This document shows, in pieces, positions 30,931 to 39,908 of a stretch of DNA of 64,000 nucleotides. Location: contig CAWBVG010000004.1 in the NCBI GenBank assembly GCA_963792175.1, forward strand, positions 27,665-91,664, written 5' to 3'. This DNA comes from CAWBVG01 sp963792175 (lineage in GTDB: Bacteria; Acidobacteriota; Vicinamibacteria; Vicinamibacterales; CAVVIG01). The notes below the pieces were generated by a model. The model made no database searches. It saw nothing but the letters and a program-made list of their open reading frames with translations, and was not told where the DNA came from. The translations under genes and the position numbers were made by a program. Numbering within the stretch: the stretch's first letter is position 1; every line of letters starts with the position of its first letter.

Positions 30931-31044
30931 ATGGCCTCGACCTCCATCACCAGCCGCGTCGCCGCAGCCGGGGTGTCGGTCGCGTTCCTGCTGAGCCTCC
31001 TCCTTATTAGCGTCGGACTTCGAGTGCCGACCGTCAGCGGGTGA
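30931..31044 (+). CDS. Possible 37-residue hydrophobic peptide
   Basis: An ORF from ATG 30931 encodes a short Ser/Thr-rich start, one hydrophobic segment (VAFLLSLLLISVGL) and VPTVSG. It is followed 33 bases later by a strong terminator. The arrangement resembles a leader peptide before an attenuator or a small membrane protein gene. No homologue is recognised. TGCTATCCT lies just upstream as a possible -10. It may be a chance frame, but the hydrophobic run and terminator make it worth listing. Confidence 0.35.
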   Translation: MASTSITSRVAAAGVSVAFLLSLLLISVGLRVPTVSG

Positions 31045-31077
31045 TGTAGCCAAAGAGCAGCAAGACCGAAAGACAAA

Positions 31078-31112
31078 GGGCCATCACTCGCAAGGGTGAT
31101 GGCCCTTTTTTT
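31078..31112 (+). terminator. Strong Rho-independent terminator
   Basis: GGGCCATCAC (31078-31087), loop of eight, GTGATGGCCC (31096-31105), then seven T. The ten-pair stem is perfect. It reads on the plus strand, 33 bases after the stop of the 37-residue ORF and 80 bases before the next small ORF. It is the only textbook terminator I see in the window. Confidence 0.85.
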
Positions 31113-31192
31113 ACGCCTTCGCGCGATCGCGCGTCGGCGGGCAAGCCGCCCTGGCGCCAGGACGCGTGGGCGGGACAGAGGAGCGAGAGAAT

Positions 31193-31351
31193 ATGAACGC
31201 GGACCCCGACCAGCAGAGCCCCAGTCCTTCGCGCCCGATGTTCCGGTTGCTGACGCCCAGCGACGATCGGAAGCCGGTCATGATGGAACCGAAGCCGGCG
31301 CCGGACGACGACCACCCGGCCGAGGAGCCGGGATACGGTCACGGCGTGTGA
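31193..31351 (+). CDS. Small acidic proline-rich hypothetical protein
   Basis: A 52-residue ORF starting at ATG 31193, preceded by AGAGGAGCGAGAGAAT, which holds a usable ribosome site. The product is hydrophilic, rich in proline, aspartate and glutamate (PKPAPDDDHPAEEPG), and has no recognised domain. It ends 15 bases before the hydrolase start and could be its short upstream partner. Evidence is the ribosome site and position only. Confidence 0.4.
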   Translation: MNADPDQQSPSPSRPMFRLLTPSDDRKPVMMEPKPAPDDDHPAEEPGYGHGV

Positions 31352-31366
31352 CAATACAGCCTGCGC

Positions 31367-32155
31367 ATGCCTGACGCGTTGAACGCCGGCACCAGGATCT
31401 ACTGGGAGGAACACGGGCACGGCGATCCGGTTCTTCTGATCATGGGGCTTGGCGCCACACTGGAGTTGTGGCATCGCGTCACGCCGATGCTGTCGCGCAC
31501 GTACCGGACGATCCTGTTCGACAACCGCGGCGCCGGACGCAGCGACGCGCCGCCGGGTCCGTACTCAATCCCTGAGATGGCTGAAGACGCGCTTGCGGTG
31601 CTGGACGCCGCCGGCGCGACGACCGCGCGCGTGTTTGGCGCGTCGATGGGCGGCATGATCGCGCAGGAGCTGGCGCTGAATCATCCCGAACGCGTCCGTT
31701 CGCTCATCCTCGGCTGCACCGCTCCGGGCGGCAAGGCCGCGGTGCTCGCGGATCGCGAAGTCGGCGCCGCGCTGGCGTCCCGGGCCACACTCCCGCCCCA
31801 TCAGGCGGCTCGCGTGATGGTGCCCTACACCTACGACGCCTCCACTCCGCGCGAGCGCGTCGAAGAGGACGTCGCCATCCGGGAACGAACCGCGATTGGC
31901 AACGACGCCTTCAACGCGCAGTATCAGGCCATCCGATCCTGGCCGGGCACCATCGATCGCCTCGGCGCGCTGACGATGCCGGTGCTGATCATTCACGGGG
32001 AGACCGATCGGCTGGTGCCGCCCGAAAACGGACACATCCTCGCGCGCGCCATCCCACATTCGAAACTCGTCATGATTCCGAACGCCAGCCACATCTTCTT
32101 TACGGACCAACCCGAAGCCTCGAAAGACGCCATCCTCACGTTCTTGTCGCTGTAG
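31367..32155 (+). CDS. Alpha/beta-hydrolase
   Basis: A 262-residue soluble hydrolase. DPVLLIMGLG forms the oxyanion strand, FDNRGAGRSDAP the cap-side motif, GASMGG holds Ser93, HGETDRLVP holds Asp214 and NASHIFF holds His242, a complete triad. It resembles the 3-oxoadipate enol-lactonase/esterase branch, but substrate is open. Start ATG at 31367, 15 bases after the small ORF. The tricorn gene follows after 41 bases with its own -10 element. Confidence 0.87.
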   Translation: MPDALNAGTRIYWEEHGHGDPVLLIMGLGATLELWHRVTPMLSRTYRTILFDNRGAGRSDAPPGPYSIPEMAEDALAVLDAAGATTARVFGASMGGMIAQELALNHPERVRSLILGCTAPGGKAAVLADREVGAALASRATLPPHQAARVMVPYTYDASTPRERVEEDVAIRERTAIGNDAFNAQYQAIRSWPGTIDRLGALTMPVLIIHGETDRLVPPENGHILARAIPHSKLVMIPNASHIFFTDQPEASKDAILTFLSL

Positions 32156-32184
32156 TGTCACGGCCCAGCAAAGGCCGCGCTACG

Positions 32185-32190
32185 TATAAT
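32185..32190 (+). promoter_or_regulatory. -10 element (TATAAT) of the tricorn protease gene
   Basis: A perfect TATAAT ends six bases before the ATG at 32197, so the standard start point is the A of the start codon. There is no ribosome-binding sequence between them. This is the clearest leaderless candidate in the window. Confidence 0.6.
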
Positions 32191-32196
32191 CGCGAG

Positions 32197-35100
32197 ATGC
32201 GCTACATCGCTCTCGCCGCGCTTCTCGCGCTTGTCCCGGCTGCGCCCGCCTCCGCGCAAATCGACGCGCGGATGTTCCGGTATCCAGCGATCTCCGCCGA
32301 CAAGATCGCGTTCGTCTATGCCGGCGACATCTGGCTCGTCCCAAAAGCCGGCGGCACCGCCTCGCGTCTCAGCTCGCCGGCGGGCGAAGAGCTCTTCCCG
32401 CGCTTCTCGCCGGACGGGACCAAGCTCGCATTCACCGCCGATTACGACGGCAACGCGGACGTCTACGTGATGTCCGTCGCGGGCGGTCCGCCGACGCGCC
32501 TCACGTATCACCCGATGGCCGATCGCGTCATCGGCTGGCACCCTGACGGCAAGCGCATCCTGTTCGCTTCCGGCCGCGAGAGCGGACGGCAGCGCTACAA
32601 CCAGTTCTATCTGGTCGGACTGGACGGCGGACTGCCGGAGAAACTGCCGGTGCCGTATGGCGAGTTCGGAACGTTCTCGCCCGACGGCTCGCGTTTCGTC
32701 TACATGCCGATGTCGCAGGACTTCCGCAATTGGAAGCGTTATCGCGGCGGGTGGGCGCCCGACCTGTGGCTCTTCGATCTGAAAACGCTGGCCGCGCGGA
32801 ACATCACCAACAACCCGGCGAACGACGCGCAGCCGATGTGGCGCGGCGATACCGTCTACTTCCTGTCCGATCGCGGCCCGAGTCAGCGCAACAACATCTG
32901 GGCGGAAGATCTGCGGACCGGCGCGGTCAGGGAGATCACGCAGTTCCTCGACTTCGACATCACGTTCCCGTCGATCGGTCCTGACGCGATCGTGTTTCTC
33001 GCCGGCGGCCGTCTCTACACCTTGAACCTGGCGACCGAGAAAACGTCCGAAGTTCAGGTCCGCGTCGTCACCGACGCGACGACGCTGCGGCCGCGAACGG
33101 CGAAGGCCGACAAGCTGGCGACGTCGCCGTCGGTGTCGCCGAGCGGCAGGCGCGTCGCCTTCGAGGCCCGCGGCGACATCGTCACCGTGCCGGCCGAGCG
33201 CGGCGCCGTGGTCGACGTCACCCGCAGCTCCGGCGTGGCGGAGCGCTACCCGCGGTGGTCGCCCGACGGACGGATGCTGGCTTACTGGAGCGACAGGAGC
33301 GGCGAGTACGAGCTGACGCTGATGGCCGCCGAAAGCGCCGGCACGGAGCGCAAGGTGACGTCGCTCGGTCCCGGCTTCCGCTATCCGCCCCAGTGGTCGC
33401 CCGACAGCCGGCGGCTGGCGTTCATCGATCAGGCGATGCGGATTCGCATCTACGACGATGGCACCGGCAAGGTCACCGATGTGGACAAGAGCCCGGACTG
33501 GATTTCGCACGGAGGGCTGGAGGCTTTCCGCTTCCAGTGGTCGCCCGACTCGCGGTGGATTGCCTACGCGCGTCCCGCCTCGACCAGCAACAACGCGATC
33601 TTCCTGTTCGACACGAAATCCGGCGCCCGGCATCAGGTCACGAGCGGGTATCTGAACGACACACAGCCGGTCTTCGATCCCGAAGGCAAGTATCTCTACT
33701 ACGCCTCCGATCGCGCGTTCGATCCGATCTACGGCACGTTCGACAACTCGTGGACCTACGCGAACCCGACGCAGATTGTCGCCGTCCCGCTGCGTCGCGA
33801 CGTCAAGTCGCCGCTGGCGGCGCGCAACGACGCGGAGACCTCGGCGATCGACACCGACAAGCGCGACGAGAAGAAGCCCGACGACAAGGCTGCCGACAAA
33901 CCGGCGGAGAAGCCCGCCGCGCCGGCCAACGTCGACATCGATCTCGATCGCTTCGAGGCGCGAGCCGTGGTGCTGCCGCCGAAATCGGGCTCGTACAGCG
34001 ATCTGCAGGCCGTCAAGGGCAAGGTGCTCTACCGCCGCGCGCCGCGCGCCGGCTCCGGCGAGGAGAAGAGCCCGATCGTGTTCTTCGATCTCGAGGAGCG
34101 GGAGGAAAAGACGATTCTCGACGACGCCGAGACCTTCGAGGTGACGGCCGACGGCAAGAAGCTGCTGGCGACGAACAAGAAGAAGTACGCGGTCGTCGAC
34201 GTCAAGGACAAGCAGAAGTTCGACAAGCCGATGGAGCTGGCCGACATCGAGGTGCCGGTGGAGCCACGCGGCGAATGGCGCCAGATCTTCCTCGATACGT
34301 TCCGGTTCGAGCGCGACTTCTTCTACGACCCGAACATGCACGGCGTGAACTGGAACGCGATGAAGGAGCGCTACCTGACGCTGCTGGACGACGCGGTGTC
34401 GCGCTGGGACGTCAACTGGATCATCGGCGAGTTCCTGGGCGAGCTGAACGCCTCCCACACCTATCACGGCGGCGGCGACGAGGAGCAGGGGCCGAAGCGT
34501 TCGGTCGGGATGCTCGGCGTCGACTGGGAGCTGGTCAACGGCGCGTACCGCGTCAAGCACATCGTCCGCGGCGGGCCGTGGGACACCGGCGTGCGGTCGC
34601 CGCTCGACGAACCGGGCGTGAACGTCAACGAGGGCGACTACGTGCTCGCCGTCAACGGTGTGCCCCTCAACCCGAAGCTGGATCCGTGGGCCAGCTTCCA
34701 GGCTCTGGGCCAGAAGACGGTCGTGCTCTCGGTCAACGCCACGCCATCACCGACCGGGGCGCGTCAGGTGGTCGTCAAATGCCTCGACGACGAGATCGAG
34801 CTGCGGTTCCGTTCGTGGGTCGAAGAACGCCGGCAGATCGTGGACAAGGCGACCGACGGGAAGGCTGGCTATATCTACGTCCAGAGCACCGGCACCGACG
34901 CGCAGAACGATCTGATGCGGCAGTTCATGGGGCAGTGGAAGAAAGACGGCCTCATCATCGACGAGCGCTGGAACAGCGGCGGACAGATTCCCGATCGGTT
35001 CATCGAGCTGCTGCACCGGCCGATCGTCGCCTACTGGGCGGTGCGCGACGCGCCGGCGCAGCAGTGGCCGCCGATTGCGCACCGGGGCGCGCAGGTGATG

Positions 35101-35472
35101 CTGATCAACGGCTGGAGCGGATCGGGAGGCGACGCGTTCCCGTACTACTTCCGGCAGGCCGGCCTCGGTCCGTTGATCGGCACCCGCACCTGGGGCGGTC
35201 TCATCGGCATCAGCGGCGCCCCGGAGCTGGCCGATGGCGGCGGCGTCACGGTGCCGACCTTCCGGATGTACGACCCGAAGGGCCAGTGGTTCGCGGAGGG
35301 ACACGGCGTCGATCCGGACATTCCGGTGGAAGACGATCCGTCGCAGCTGGCGAAGGGCACCGACCCGCAGCTGCAGCGGGCGATCCAGGAAGTGACGACG
35401 CGGATGAAGGCGTTGCCACCGAAGGCGGCGCAGCCGCCGTACGAGAAGCGCACGCCGGGAAGCGGACAATGA
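32197..35472 (+). CDS. Tricorn-type S41 protease, exported
   Basis: A 1,091-residue protein: signal peptide (YIALAALLALVPAAPASA), two beta-propellers built of TolB/PD40-like blades (SPDGTKLAFTADYDGN, SPDGRMLAYWSDRSG, SPDSRRLAFID), a charged Lys/Asp/Ala linker near residue 560, the C1 region with ELNASHTYHGGG (catalytic His), a PDZ domain (VNEGDYVLAVNGVPL) and the C2 protease core with INGWSGSGGDAF, the nucleophile Ser among 974-976. Tricorn degrades peptides of 6-12 residues; with a signal peptide this one would act in the periplasm. The stop overlaps the ATG of the VWA gene. Confidence 0.93.
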   Translation: MRYIALAALLALVPAAPASAQIDARMFRYPAISADKIAFVYAGDIWLVPKAGGTASRLSSPAGEELFPRFSPDGTKLAFTADYDGNADVYVMSVAGGPPTRLTYHPMADRVIGWHPDGKRILFASGRESGRQRYNQFYLVGLDGGLPEKLPVPYGEFGTFSPDGSRFVYMPMSQDFRNWKRYRGGWAPDLWLFDLKTLAARNITNNPANDAQPMWRGDTVYFLSDRGPSQRNNIWAEDLRTGAVREITQFLDFDITFPSIGPDAIVFLAGGRLYTLNLATEKTSEVQVRVVTDATTLRPRTAKADKLATSPSVSPSGRRVAFEARGDIVTVPAERGAVVDVTRSSGVAERYPRWSPDGRMLAYWSDRSGEYELTLMAAESAGTERKVTSLGPGFRYPPQWSPDSRRLAFIDQAMRIRIYDDGTGKVTDVDKSPDWISHGGLEAFRFQWSPDSRWIAYARPASTSNNAIFLFDTKSGARHQVTSGYLNDTQPVFDPEGKYLYYASDRAFDPIYGTFDNSWTYANPTQIVAVPLRRDVKSPLAARNDAETSAIDTDKRDEKKPDDKAADKPAEKPAAPANVDIDLDRFEARAVVLPPKSGSYSDLQAVKGKVLYRRAPRAGSGEEKSPIVFFDLEEREEKTILDDAETFEVTADGKKLLATNKKKYAVVDVKDKQKFDKPMELADIEVPVEPRGEWRQIFLDTFRFERDFFYDPNMHGVNWNAMKERYLTLLDDAVSRWDVNWIIGEFLGELNASHTYHGGGDEEQGPKRSVGMLGVDWELVNGAYRVKHIVRGGPWDTGVRSPLDEPGVNVNEGDYVLAVNGVPLNPKLDPWASFQALGQKTVVLSVNATPSPTGARQVVVKCLDDEIELRFRSWVEERRQIVDKATDGKAGYIYVQSTGTDAQNDLMRQFMGQWKKDGLIIDERWNSGGQIPDRFIELLHRPIVAYWAVRDAPAQQWPPIAHRGAQVMLINGWSGSGGDAFPYYFRQAGLGPLIGTRTWGGLIGISGAPELADGGGVTVPTFRMYDPKGQWFAEGHGVDPDIPVEDDPSQLAKGTDPQLQRAIQEVTTRMKALPPKAAQPPYEKRTPGSGQ

Positions 35473-36482
35473 AGGGCGTCATCGCGATCTTCGTGCTCGT
35501 GCTCACGACGTTCGCGACCGGGCAGGAGCCGACCTTCAAGGGCGCGATCCGGACCGTCGCCGTCTATGCGACAGTCGCGAACGCCGAGGGCCGGCTCGTC
35601 CCGGACCTCGGACGCGACGCGTTCTCGGTGTTCGACAACGGCAAGCGGCAGGAGCTGAGCCTGTTCGCGAACGACGTCCAACCGATCACCGTCGTGTTGC
35701 TCCTCGATCGCAGCGGCAGCATGCGGCGGAATTTCGGGCTGGTCGAGAAGGCGGCTGAAGAGTTCGTCAATGCCCTGCTGCCGGCCGACAAAGCGCGCAT
35801 CGGCAGCTTCTCGAATCGCATCCAGGTCGACCCGCGCGACTTCACGTCGAATCACGAAGAGCTCCTGGGCATTCTCCGCAGCGAGCTGCAGGAAGCGGGT
35901 CCGACGCCGCTGTGGAACGCGGTGAACGTCGGCATCACGGCGCTCCTGCACCAGCAGGGGCGGCGCGTGGTCCTCGTCTTCACGGATGGCATGGACAGCC
36001 CGATGAATTTCAGCGGCGGCAACAGCACGCTCAAGGACGTGATGAAGCGCGCCGAAGAAGAAGACGTCATGGTGTATGCGATCGGGTTGGCCGGCAGCGG
36101 TCCCTCTGGCGGATCGTTCGGTGGCGGCCGTCGCGGCGGCTACGGCGGACGGGGCGGCTACGGCGGACGGGGCGGCGGCAGGCGCGGCGGGTATGGGGGC
36201 GGCGGGGGCGGATACGGTCGACGCACTCAAGCCGACAAGCCAGACGACGGTCTCCCGAAGATCGCGGCGGTCACCGGCGGCGGGTACTTCGAGCTCACCT
36301 CGACCAGCGATCTCGCGTCCACGTTTCAGCGCGTCGCCGACGAGCTGCACCATCAGTACGCGCTCGGTTTCACGCCGGCGGCGCTCGACGGCAAGATGCA
36401 CAAGCTCGAGGTCCGCGTCGCGTCAGCGGGCGCGATCGTGCGCGCCAGAAAGAGCTTTCTGGCGCGGCCGCCCGCGACGTAG
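35469..36482 (+). CDS. Secreted VWFA-related protein with Gly/Arg/Tyr-rich insert
   Basis: A 337-residue exported protein (signal peptide to about residue 18) of the acidobacterial VWFA-related type. RTVAVYATVANAEGRLVPDL opens the family's N-terminal domain; the metal-ion site D-x-S-x-S is DRSGSM at 80-85, and FTDGMDS at 171-177 continues it. Residues 209-252 are almost only Gly, Arg, Ser and Tyr (repeats of GGYGGR), inserted between two VWA strands. The start overlaps the tricorn stop (ATGA), so both are made from one message and may act together at the cell surface. Binding partner unknown. Confidence 0.85.
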   Translation: MKGVIAIFVLVLTTFATGQEPTFKGAIRTVAVYATVANAEGRLVPDLGRDAFSVFDNGKRQELSLFANDVQPITVVLLLDRSGSMRRNFGLVEKAAEEFVNALLPADKARIGSFSNRIQVDPRDFTSNHEELLGILRSELQEAGPTPLWNAVNVGITALLHQQGRRVVLVFTDGMDSPMNFSGGNSTLKDVMKRAEEEDVMVYAIGLAGSGPSGGSFGGGRRGGYGGRGGYGGRGGGRRGGYGGGGGGYGRRTQADKPDDGLPKIAAVTGGGYFELTSTSDLASTFQRVADELHHQYALGFTPAALDGKMHKLEVRVASAGAIVRARKSFLARPPAT

Positions 36483-36514
36483 CGCGTGCCGGGCAGCGAG
36501 CGAGAATAAGACGC

Positions 36515-36580
36515 AACCGCGGAGTTCGCTGAGCACGCAGAGAGAATCTTGGCTCTGCGCGCTTTGCGTTCTCTGCGGTT
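36515..36580. repeat. Opposed word arrays (CGCAGAG / CTCTGCG)
   Basis: AACCGCGGAG ... CACGCAGAG, a ten-base turn, CTCTGCGCGC ... CTCTGCGGTT. Outer ends AACCGC and GCGGTT pair exactly. It is the same word family as 7951-8015, again between convergent genes, and overlaps the last codons of the NAT gene. Confidence 0.85.
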
Positions 36581-37395
36581 ATGTCTGTTGTTCAGTGTCG
36601 GAGATGAGCGGTCCCGCGGGCAGCTCGACGCCGAACAGCTCGCGCGCGACGTCTCGCACACGCTCGCGCGCAACCGGCTCGTCGATCGCCCGGCCGCCGG
36701 TGTAGCGCGTCAAGGTGTCGCCGCGCAGGACGAGACGGCCGTCGCGCGCGGATCGCTGGATGGTCAACGTCCGCCGGAACACCGAGTCAGGATGCGTCGA
36801 CGTGAAATGGTTCGCCACCTCGACGTCGCCAGCGGTTTGTGGCTCCTCGCTGAATTCGTACAGGTCCGTCATCGACATGGTGGTGTCGTGCGAGGTCCTG
36901 GATCAGCGAGGGATCGCGCATTGACAGGATCCACACGCAGCCGTCGCGGCGCAGCGCATAGGTGAGGCCGGCCTGCTCCGCGACGGTCCCGTCGCGGAGC
37001 GCGATCGGCTCCAGCAATCCGACGCCGCCGAACCCGACGTCGGCCAGCCAGGCCTCGCCGTCGGCCGGAACCTTCAGCACCATGTGCGTCCGGGCCCACC
37101 GCTCCGGCGGTCCTCGGCGCACGCGGCCGAGCAGCGTGACCGGGGCGAATCCGAGGTCGCGCAGGACGCCGGCAAACAGGGTGTTGTGTTCGAAGCAATA
37201 GCCGCCGGATCCCTCGTCGATGAACTTGCGCTCGATCGCGTCGAGCGCGACGCTGATGGTGCCGCCGGTCTGGATCGCCACGTTGTCGAACAGAAACGCC
37301 TCGCGATGCGCGACGTGCAGGCGGCGGAGCGTGTCGGCGGTCGGCGGCAGACCCGGCGCGACGCCGACGCGGCGGAGATAATCGTGCAAACGCAT
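36579..37395 (-). CDS. nat: Arylamine N-acetyltransferase (one-base frameshift near 36888)
   Basis: About 271 residues. The catalytic triad is in place: GGYCFEHN with Cys67, RTHMVL with His104 and ADVGFG with Asp119, spaced as in known NAT enzymes. The enzyme transfers acetyl or other acyl groups from CoA to arylamines, hydrazines or, in some natural-product pathways, amides. An extra base near 36888 splits the C-terminal domain; removing it joins the part ending DLA to MSMTDLYEFSEEP and VANHFTSTHPDSVF, a conserved NAT segment. Start ATG at 37395. It is divergent from the NIPSNAP gene. Confidence 0.83.
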
Positions 37396-37452
37396 GATGT
37401 CTCCATATAATGCTCGGCAGCCGACCATTCCGTAAAGGAGAGAGGCGCGGAT

Positions 37453-37480
37453 CTGGTGATTTGGTGATTTGGTGATTTGG
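37453..37480. repeat. Word array (TGGTGATT, period 8)
   Basis: Three perfect units of TGGTGATT between the divergent NAT and NIPSNAP genes. The word matches the array at 21913-21941. Confidence 0.8.
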
Positions 37481-37506
37481 GCGCTCGAATCGCGCATAAG
37501 GAGAAA

Positions 37507-37937
37507 ATGATGACGCGCAACCGTTTCGCGATCGCCCTGGCGACGATAGTGTTCGTAACGGGATTCTTCGCCGGCAACGTCTTCCAGTCGTGGAGCGTCG
37601 CGCGCGCGCAGAGCCAGCGCGTGTACGAGCTGCGCACCTACACGCCGGCTGAAGGCAAGCTGCAGGATCTGCACAAGCGCTTCCGCGATCACACGCTGCG
37701 CATCTTCAAGAAGCACGGCATCGAGAACGTGATTTACCTCGCGCCGCAGGACGCGCCGCTCAAGGACAGCACACTGATCTACTCATTTCGCACCCGAACC
37801 GCGAGCAGGCGAAGAAGAACTGGGCCGAATTCGGCGCGGATCCCGAGTGGCAGAAGGTCGCCGCCGAATCGGGGATCGGCCGCATCAAGATCGACTCGGT
37901 CTACGCGGACCCGACGGACTATTCGCCGATGAAGTGA
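37507..37937 (+). CDS. NIPSNAP family protein, exported (one-base deletion near 37787)
   Basis: About 143 residues. A signal peptide or anchor (FAIALATIVFVTGFFAGNVF) is followed by RVYELRTYTPAEGKLQDLHKR, the diagnostic NIPSNAP opening of a ferredoxin-like dimeric alpha/beta barrel. Adding one base near 37787 continues the frame as HPNREQAKKNWAEFGADPEW, the usual second half, to the stop at 37935-37937. The biochemical role of the family is unknown. AAGGAGAAA before the ATG at 37507 supports the start. The cupin gene follows after 42 bases. Confidence 0.78.
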
Positions 37938-37979
37938 GATGGAGCGCGATAGGCTGCAGCCGAGCGTAGGAGGTATGGT

Positions 37980-38387
37980 ATGAGACGCGCGGTTCTGTTC
38001 ATCGCGTTGGCGGCTCTTCTCGTGGTCTCGACGCGCGCCCAGCAGGCGCCCGGCAACACGCCGCGCTTCACCGGCAAGACCGAGGCGATGGAGAGCAAGG
38101 ATCTCTCGGTCGCGCGGCGGCGCTTCGAGCCGGGCGCGCGGACGGCGTGGCACAGCCACGACCGCGGCCAGCTGCTGATGGTGGAGGAAGGGCGCATGCG
38201 CGCGCAGAAGCGCGGCGAGCCGATCAGGGACTATGGCGTCGGCGAGAGCGATTACGCCGCCGCTGATGTCGTGCATTGGCACGGTGCCGCGCCCGGGCAG
38301 ACGCTGGTGCAAATCAACGTCGGATTTGGCGGCGGCTCGAAGTGGTTCGAGGATGTCTCGGACGCGGAATATCAGGGAAAGAAGTAG
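37980..38387 (+). CDS. Small exported cupin-domain protein
   Basis: A 135-residue protein with a signal peptide (AVLFIALAALLVVSTRAQ). FEPGARTAWHSHDRGQLLMVEEG is cupin motif 1 with two histidines and a glutamate as metal ligands, and AAADVVHWHGAAPG is motif 2 with the last histidine. Likely a periplasmic metal-binding barrel of unknown activity; related proteins are annotated as quercetinase-like or carboxymuconolactone-type cupins. AGGAGGT four bases upstream of the ATG at 37980 fixes the start. Confidence 0.86.
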   Translation: MRRAVLFIALAALLVVSTRAQQAPGNTPRFTGKTEAMESKDLSVARRRFEPGARTAWHSHDRGQLLMVEEGRMRAQKRGEPIRDYGVGESDYAAADVVHWHGAAPGQTLVQINVGFGGGSKWFEDVSDAEYQGKK

Positions 38388-38391
38388 GGAC

Positions 38392-39847
38392 ATGGGTTGG
38401 ACGGGCAGGATGGGTAGGACGGGCAGGATGGGCAGGATGGGAAGAGCTCTCGTCGTTGTTGTCGTCGCGGTGCGCGGCGCTCGCGGCGCAGGCGCCGCGA
38501 GAGCCCGACTGGAAGGCGGTCGAGGAGGAAACGATTCGCCAGTTCCAGGCGGTGCTGCGCATCGATACCCGCAGCCCGCCCGGCAACGAACACCTGGCGG
38601 CCGAGTACCTCAAGCAGGTGTTCGACAAGGAAGGGATCCCCGCGAAGATCCTGGCGCTCGATCCGAACCGCTCGAACGTGGTCGCGCGTCTGAAGGGGAA
38701 CGGCCGGAAGCGGCCGCTCCTCATCATGGGCCACAGCGACGTCGTCACGGTGGACGAATCCAAGTGGAAGTTCCCGCCGTTCAGCGCGACGCGCGACGGC
38801 GGCTGGGTCTACGCGCGCGGCACGGTCGACGACAAGGACAACCTGACGGCCGGGCTGATGACGATGCTCCTGCTGAAGCGATCGAACGTCCCGCTCGATC
38901 GCGACGTCATCTTCCTGTCCGAGGCCGGCGAGGAAGGGAATTCGAGCTTCGGCATCCAGTACATGGTCAAGGAACACTTCCCCGAGATCGACGCGGAGTA
39001 CTGCCTCGCCGAAGGCGGCGGCGCGATGCGCATCGGTGGCGTCGCGAAGTACACGACGGTCGAGACACTCGAGAAAATCCCCCGCGGCATCGAACTCGTG
39101 GCGAAGGGTATCTCGGGCCACGGCTCGATCCCGCTGAAGTCGAACGCGATCGTGCATCTGGCGACGGCGGTTGGGAAGGTCGGCCAGTGGCGGCCGGAGA
39201 TCCGCTTCAACGAAACCACCGGCACTTACTTCCGCGGCCTCGCCTCGATCTCGCCGCCTGAGACGGCCAAGTACTACCGTGACGTGCTGTCGACGGATCC
39301 GAAGGTGCGCGCGGCGGCGGACCAGTGGCTGTTCGAGAACGAACCGCTGCACTCGTCGATGCTGCGGACGTCGGTCTCGCCCAACATCATCCAGGGCGGC
39401 TACCGCTCGAACGTGATTCCGTCCGAAGCCAAGGCAACCCTCGACGTGCGCGCGCTGCCGGACGAGGATCCGGCCGCGTTCCTGGAGCAGGTCAAGAAGA
39501 TCGTGGACGATCCCGCCATCGACGTCCGTTTCTCCGCGCAGAACACCAGACCGGCCTCGGCCGTCGACGCCCGCCTCGACTCGGAGCCGTACAAGGTCCT
39601 CGAGGCGGCGGCCAGGCGGATCTACAACACGATCACGCTGCCGACGATGAGCACGGGCGCGACCGATATGGCGCAGCTCCGCGCGAGAGGCGTGCAGTGT
39701 TTCGGCATCGGCGCCGCCATCGACATGGAGGACGGGCCGAAAGGCTACGGCATGCACAGCGATCAGGAGCGGCTGCTCGAAAGCGAGCTGCACCGCTTCG
39801 TCCGCTACAACTACGAGGTCGTGCTCGAACTGGCACGCGCGAAGTGA
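38392..39847 (+). CDS. Exported M20/M25/M40 family metallopeptidase (one-base frameshift near 38465)
   Basis: About 485 residues. Metal-site motifs of M20 enzymes: LLIMGHSDVV (His), ARGTVDDKDN (bridging Asp), SEAGEEGN (catalytic and metal Glu), and AEGGG. The dimerisation lid lies around 250-400, and TMSTGATDMAQLRA with the late HSDQERLLE supplies the last ligand. Removing one G near 38465 joins the hydrophobic MGRALVVVVVA to CAALAAQA, giving a signal peptide. Start may be 38392 or, within the same frame, 38437. The product would hydrolyse peptides or acylated amino acids in the periplasm. A close paralogue is at 43655-45070. Confidence 0.82.
38400..38440. repeat. Word array (GGGCAGGAT, period 9)
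   Basis: Four units of GACGGGCAGGAT/GGGTAGGA/GGGCAGGAT. If the M20 gene starts at 38392 the array is translated as a repeated G-R-M sequence; if it starts at 38437 the array is untranslated. Confidence 0.7.
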
Positions 39848-39908
39848 CGATCAACGCAACGCGCGGCCTTTGCGATCGTTGCGTTGTTCGTTCGGCCGGC
39901 GCGGTTCG

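Noticed and set aside
32158..34560. An 800-codon minus-strand frame opposite the tricorn gene
   Set aside because: Same reason: antisense to a gene with firm homology and no domain of its own.
33255..35468. Long plus-strand frame in another phase of the tricorn gene
   Set aside because: It is Arg/Gly-rich shadow sequence; only its last part, from 35469, is the real VWA gene.
38372..39793. Minus-strand frame of 473 codons opposite the first M20 gene
   Set aside because: Antisense shadow; a similar shadow is not preserved in the paralogue.
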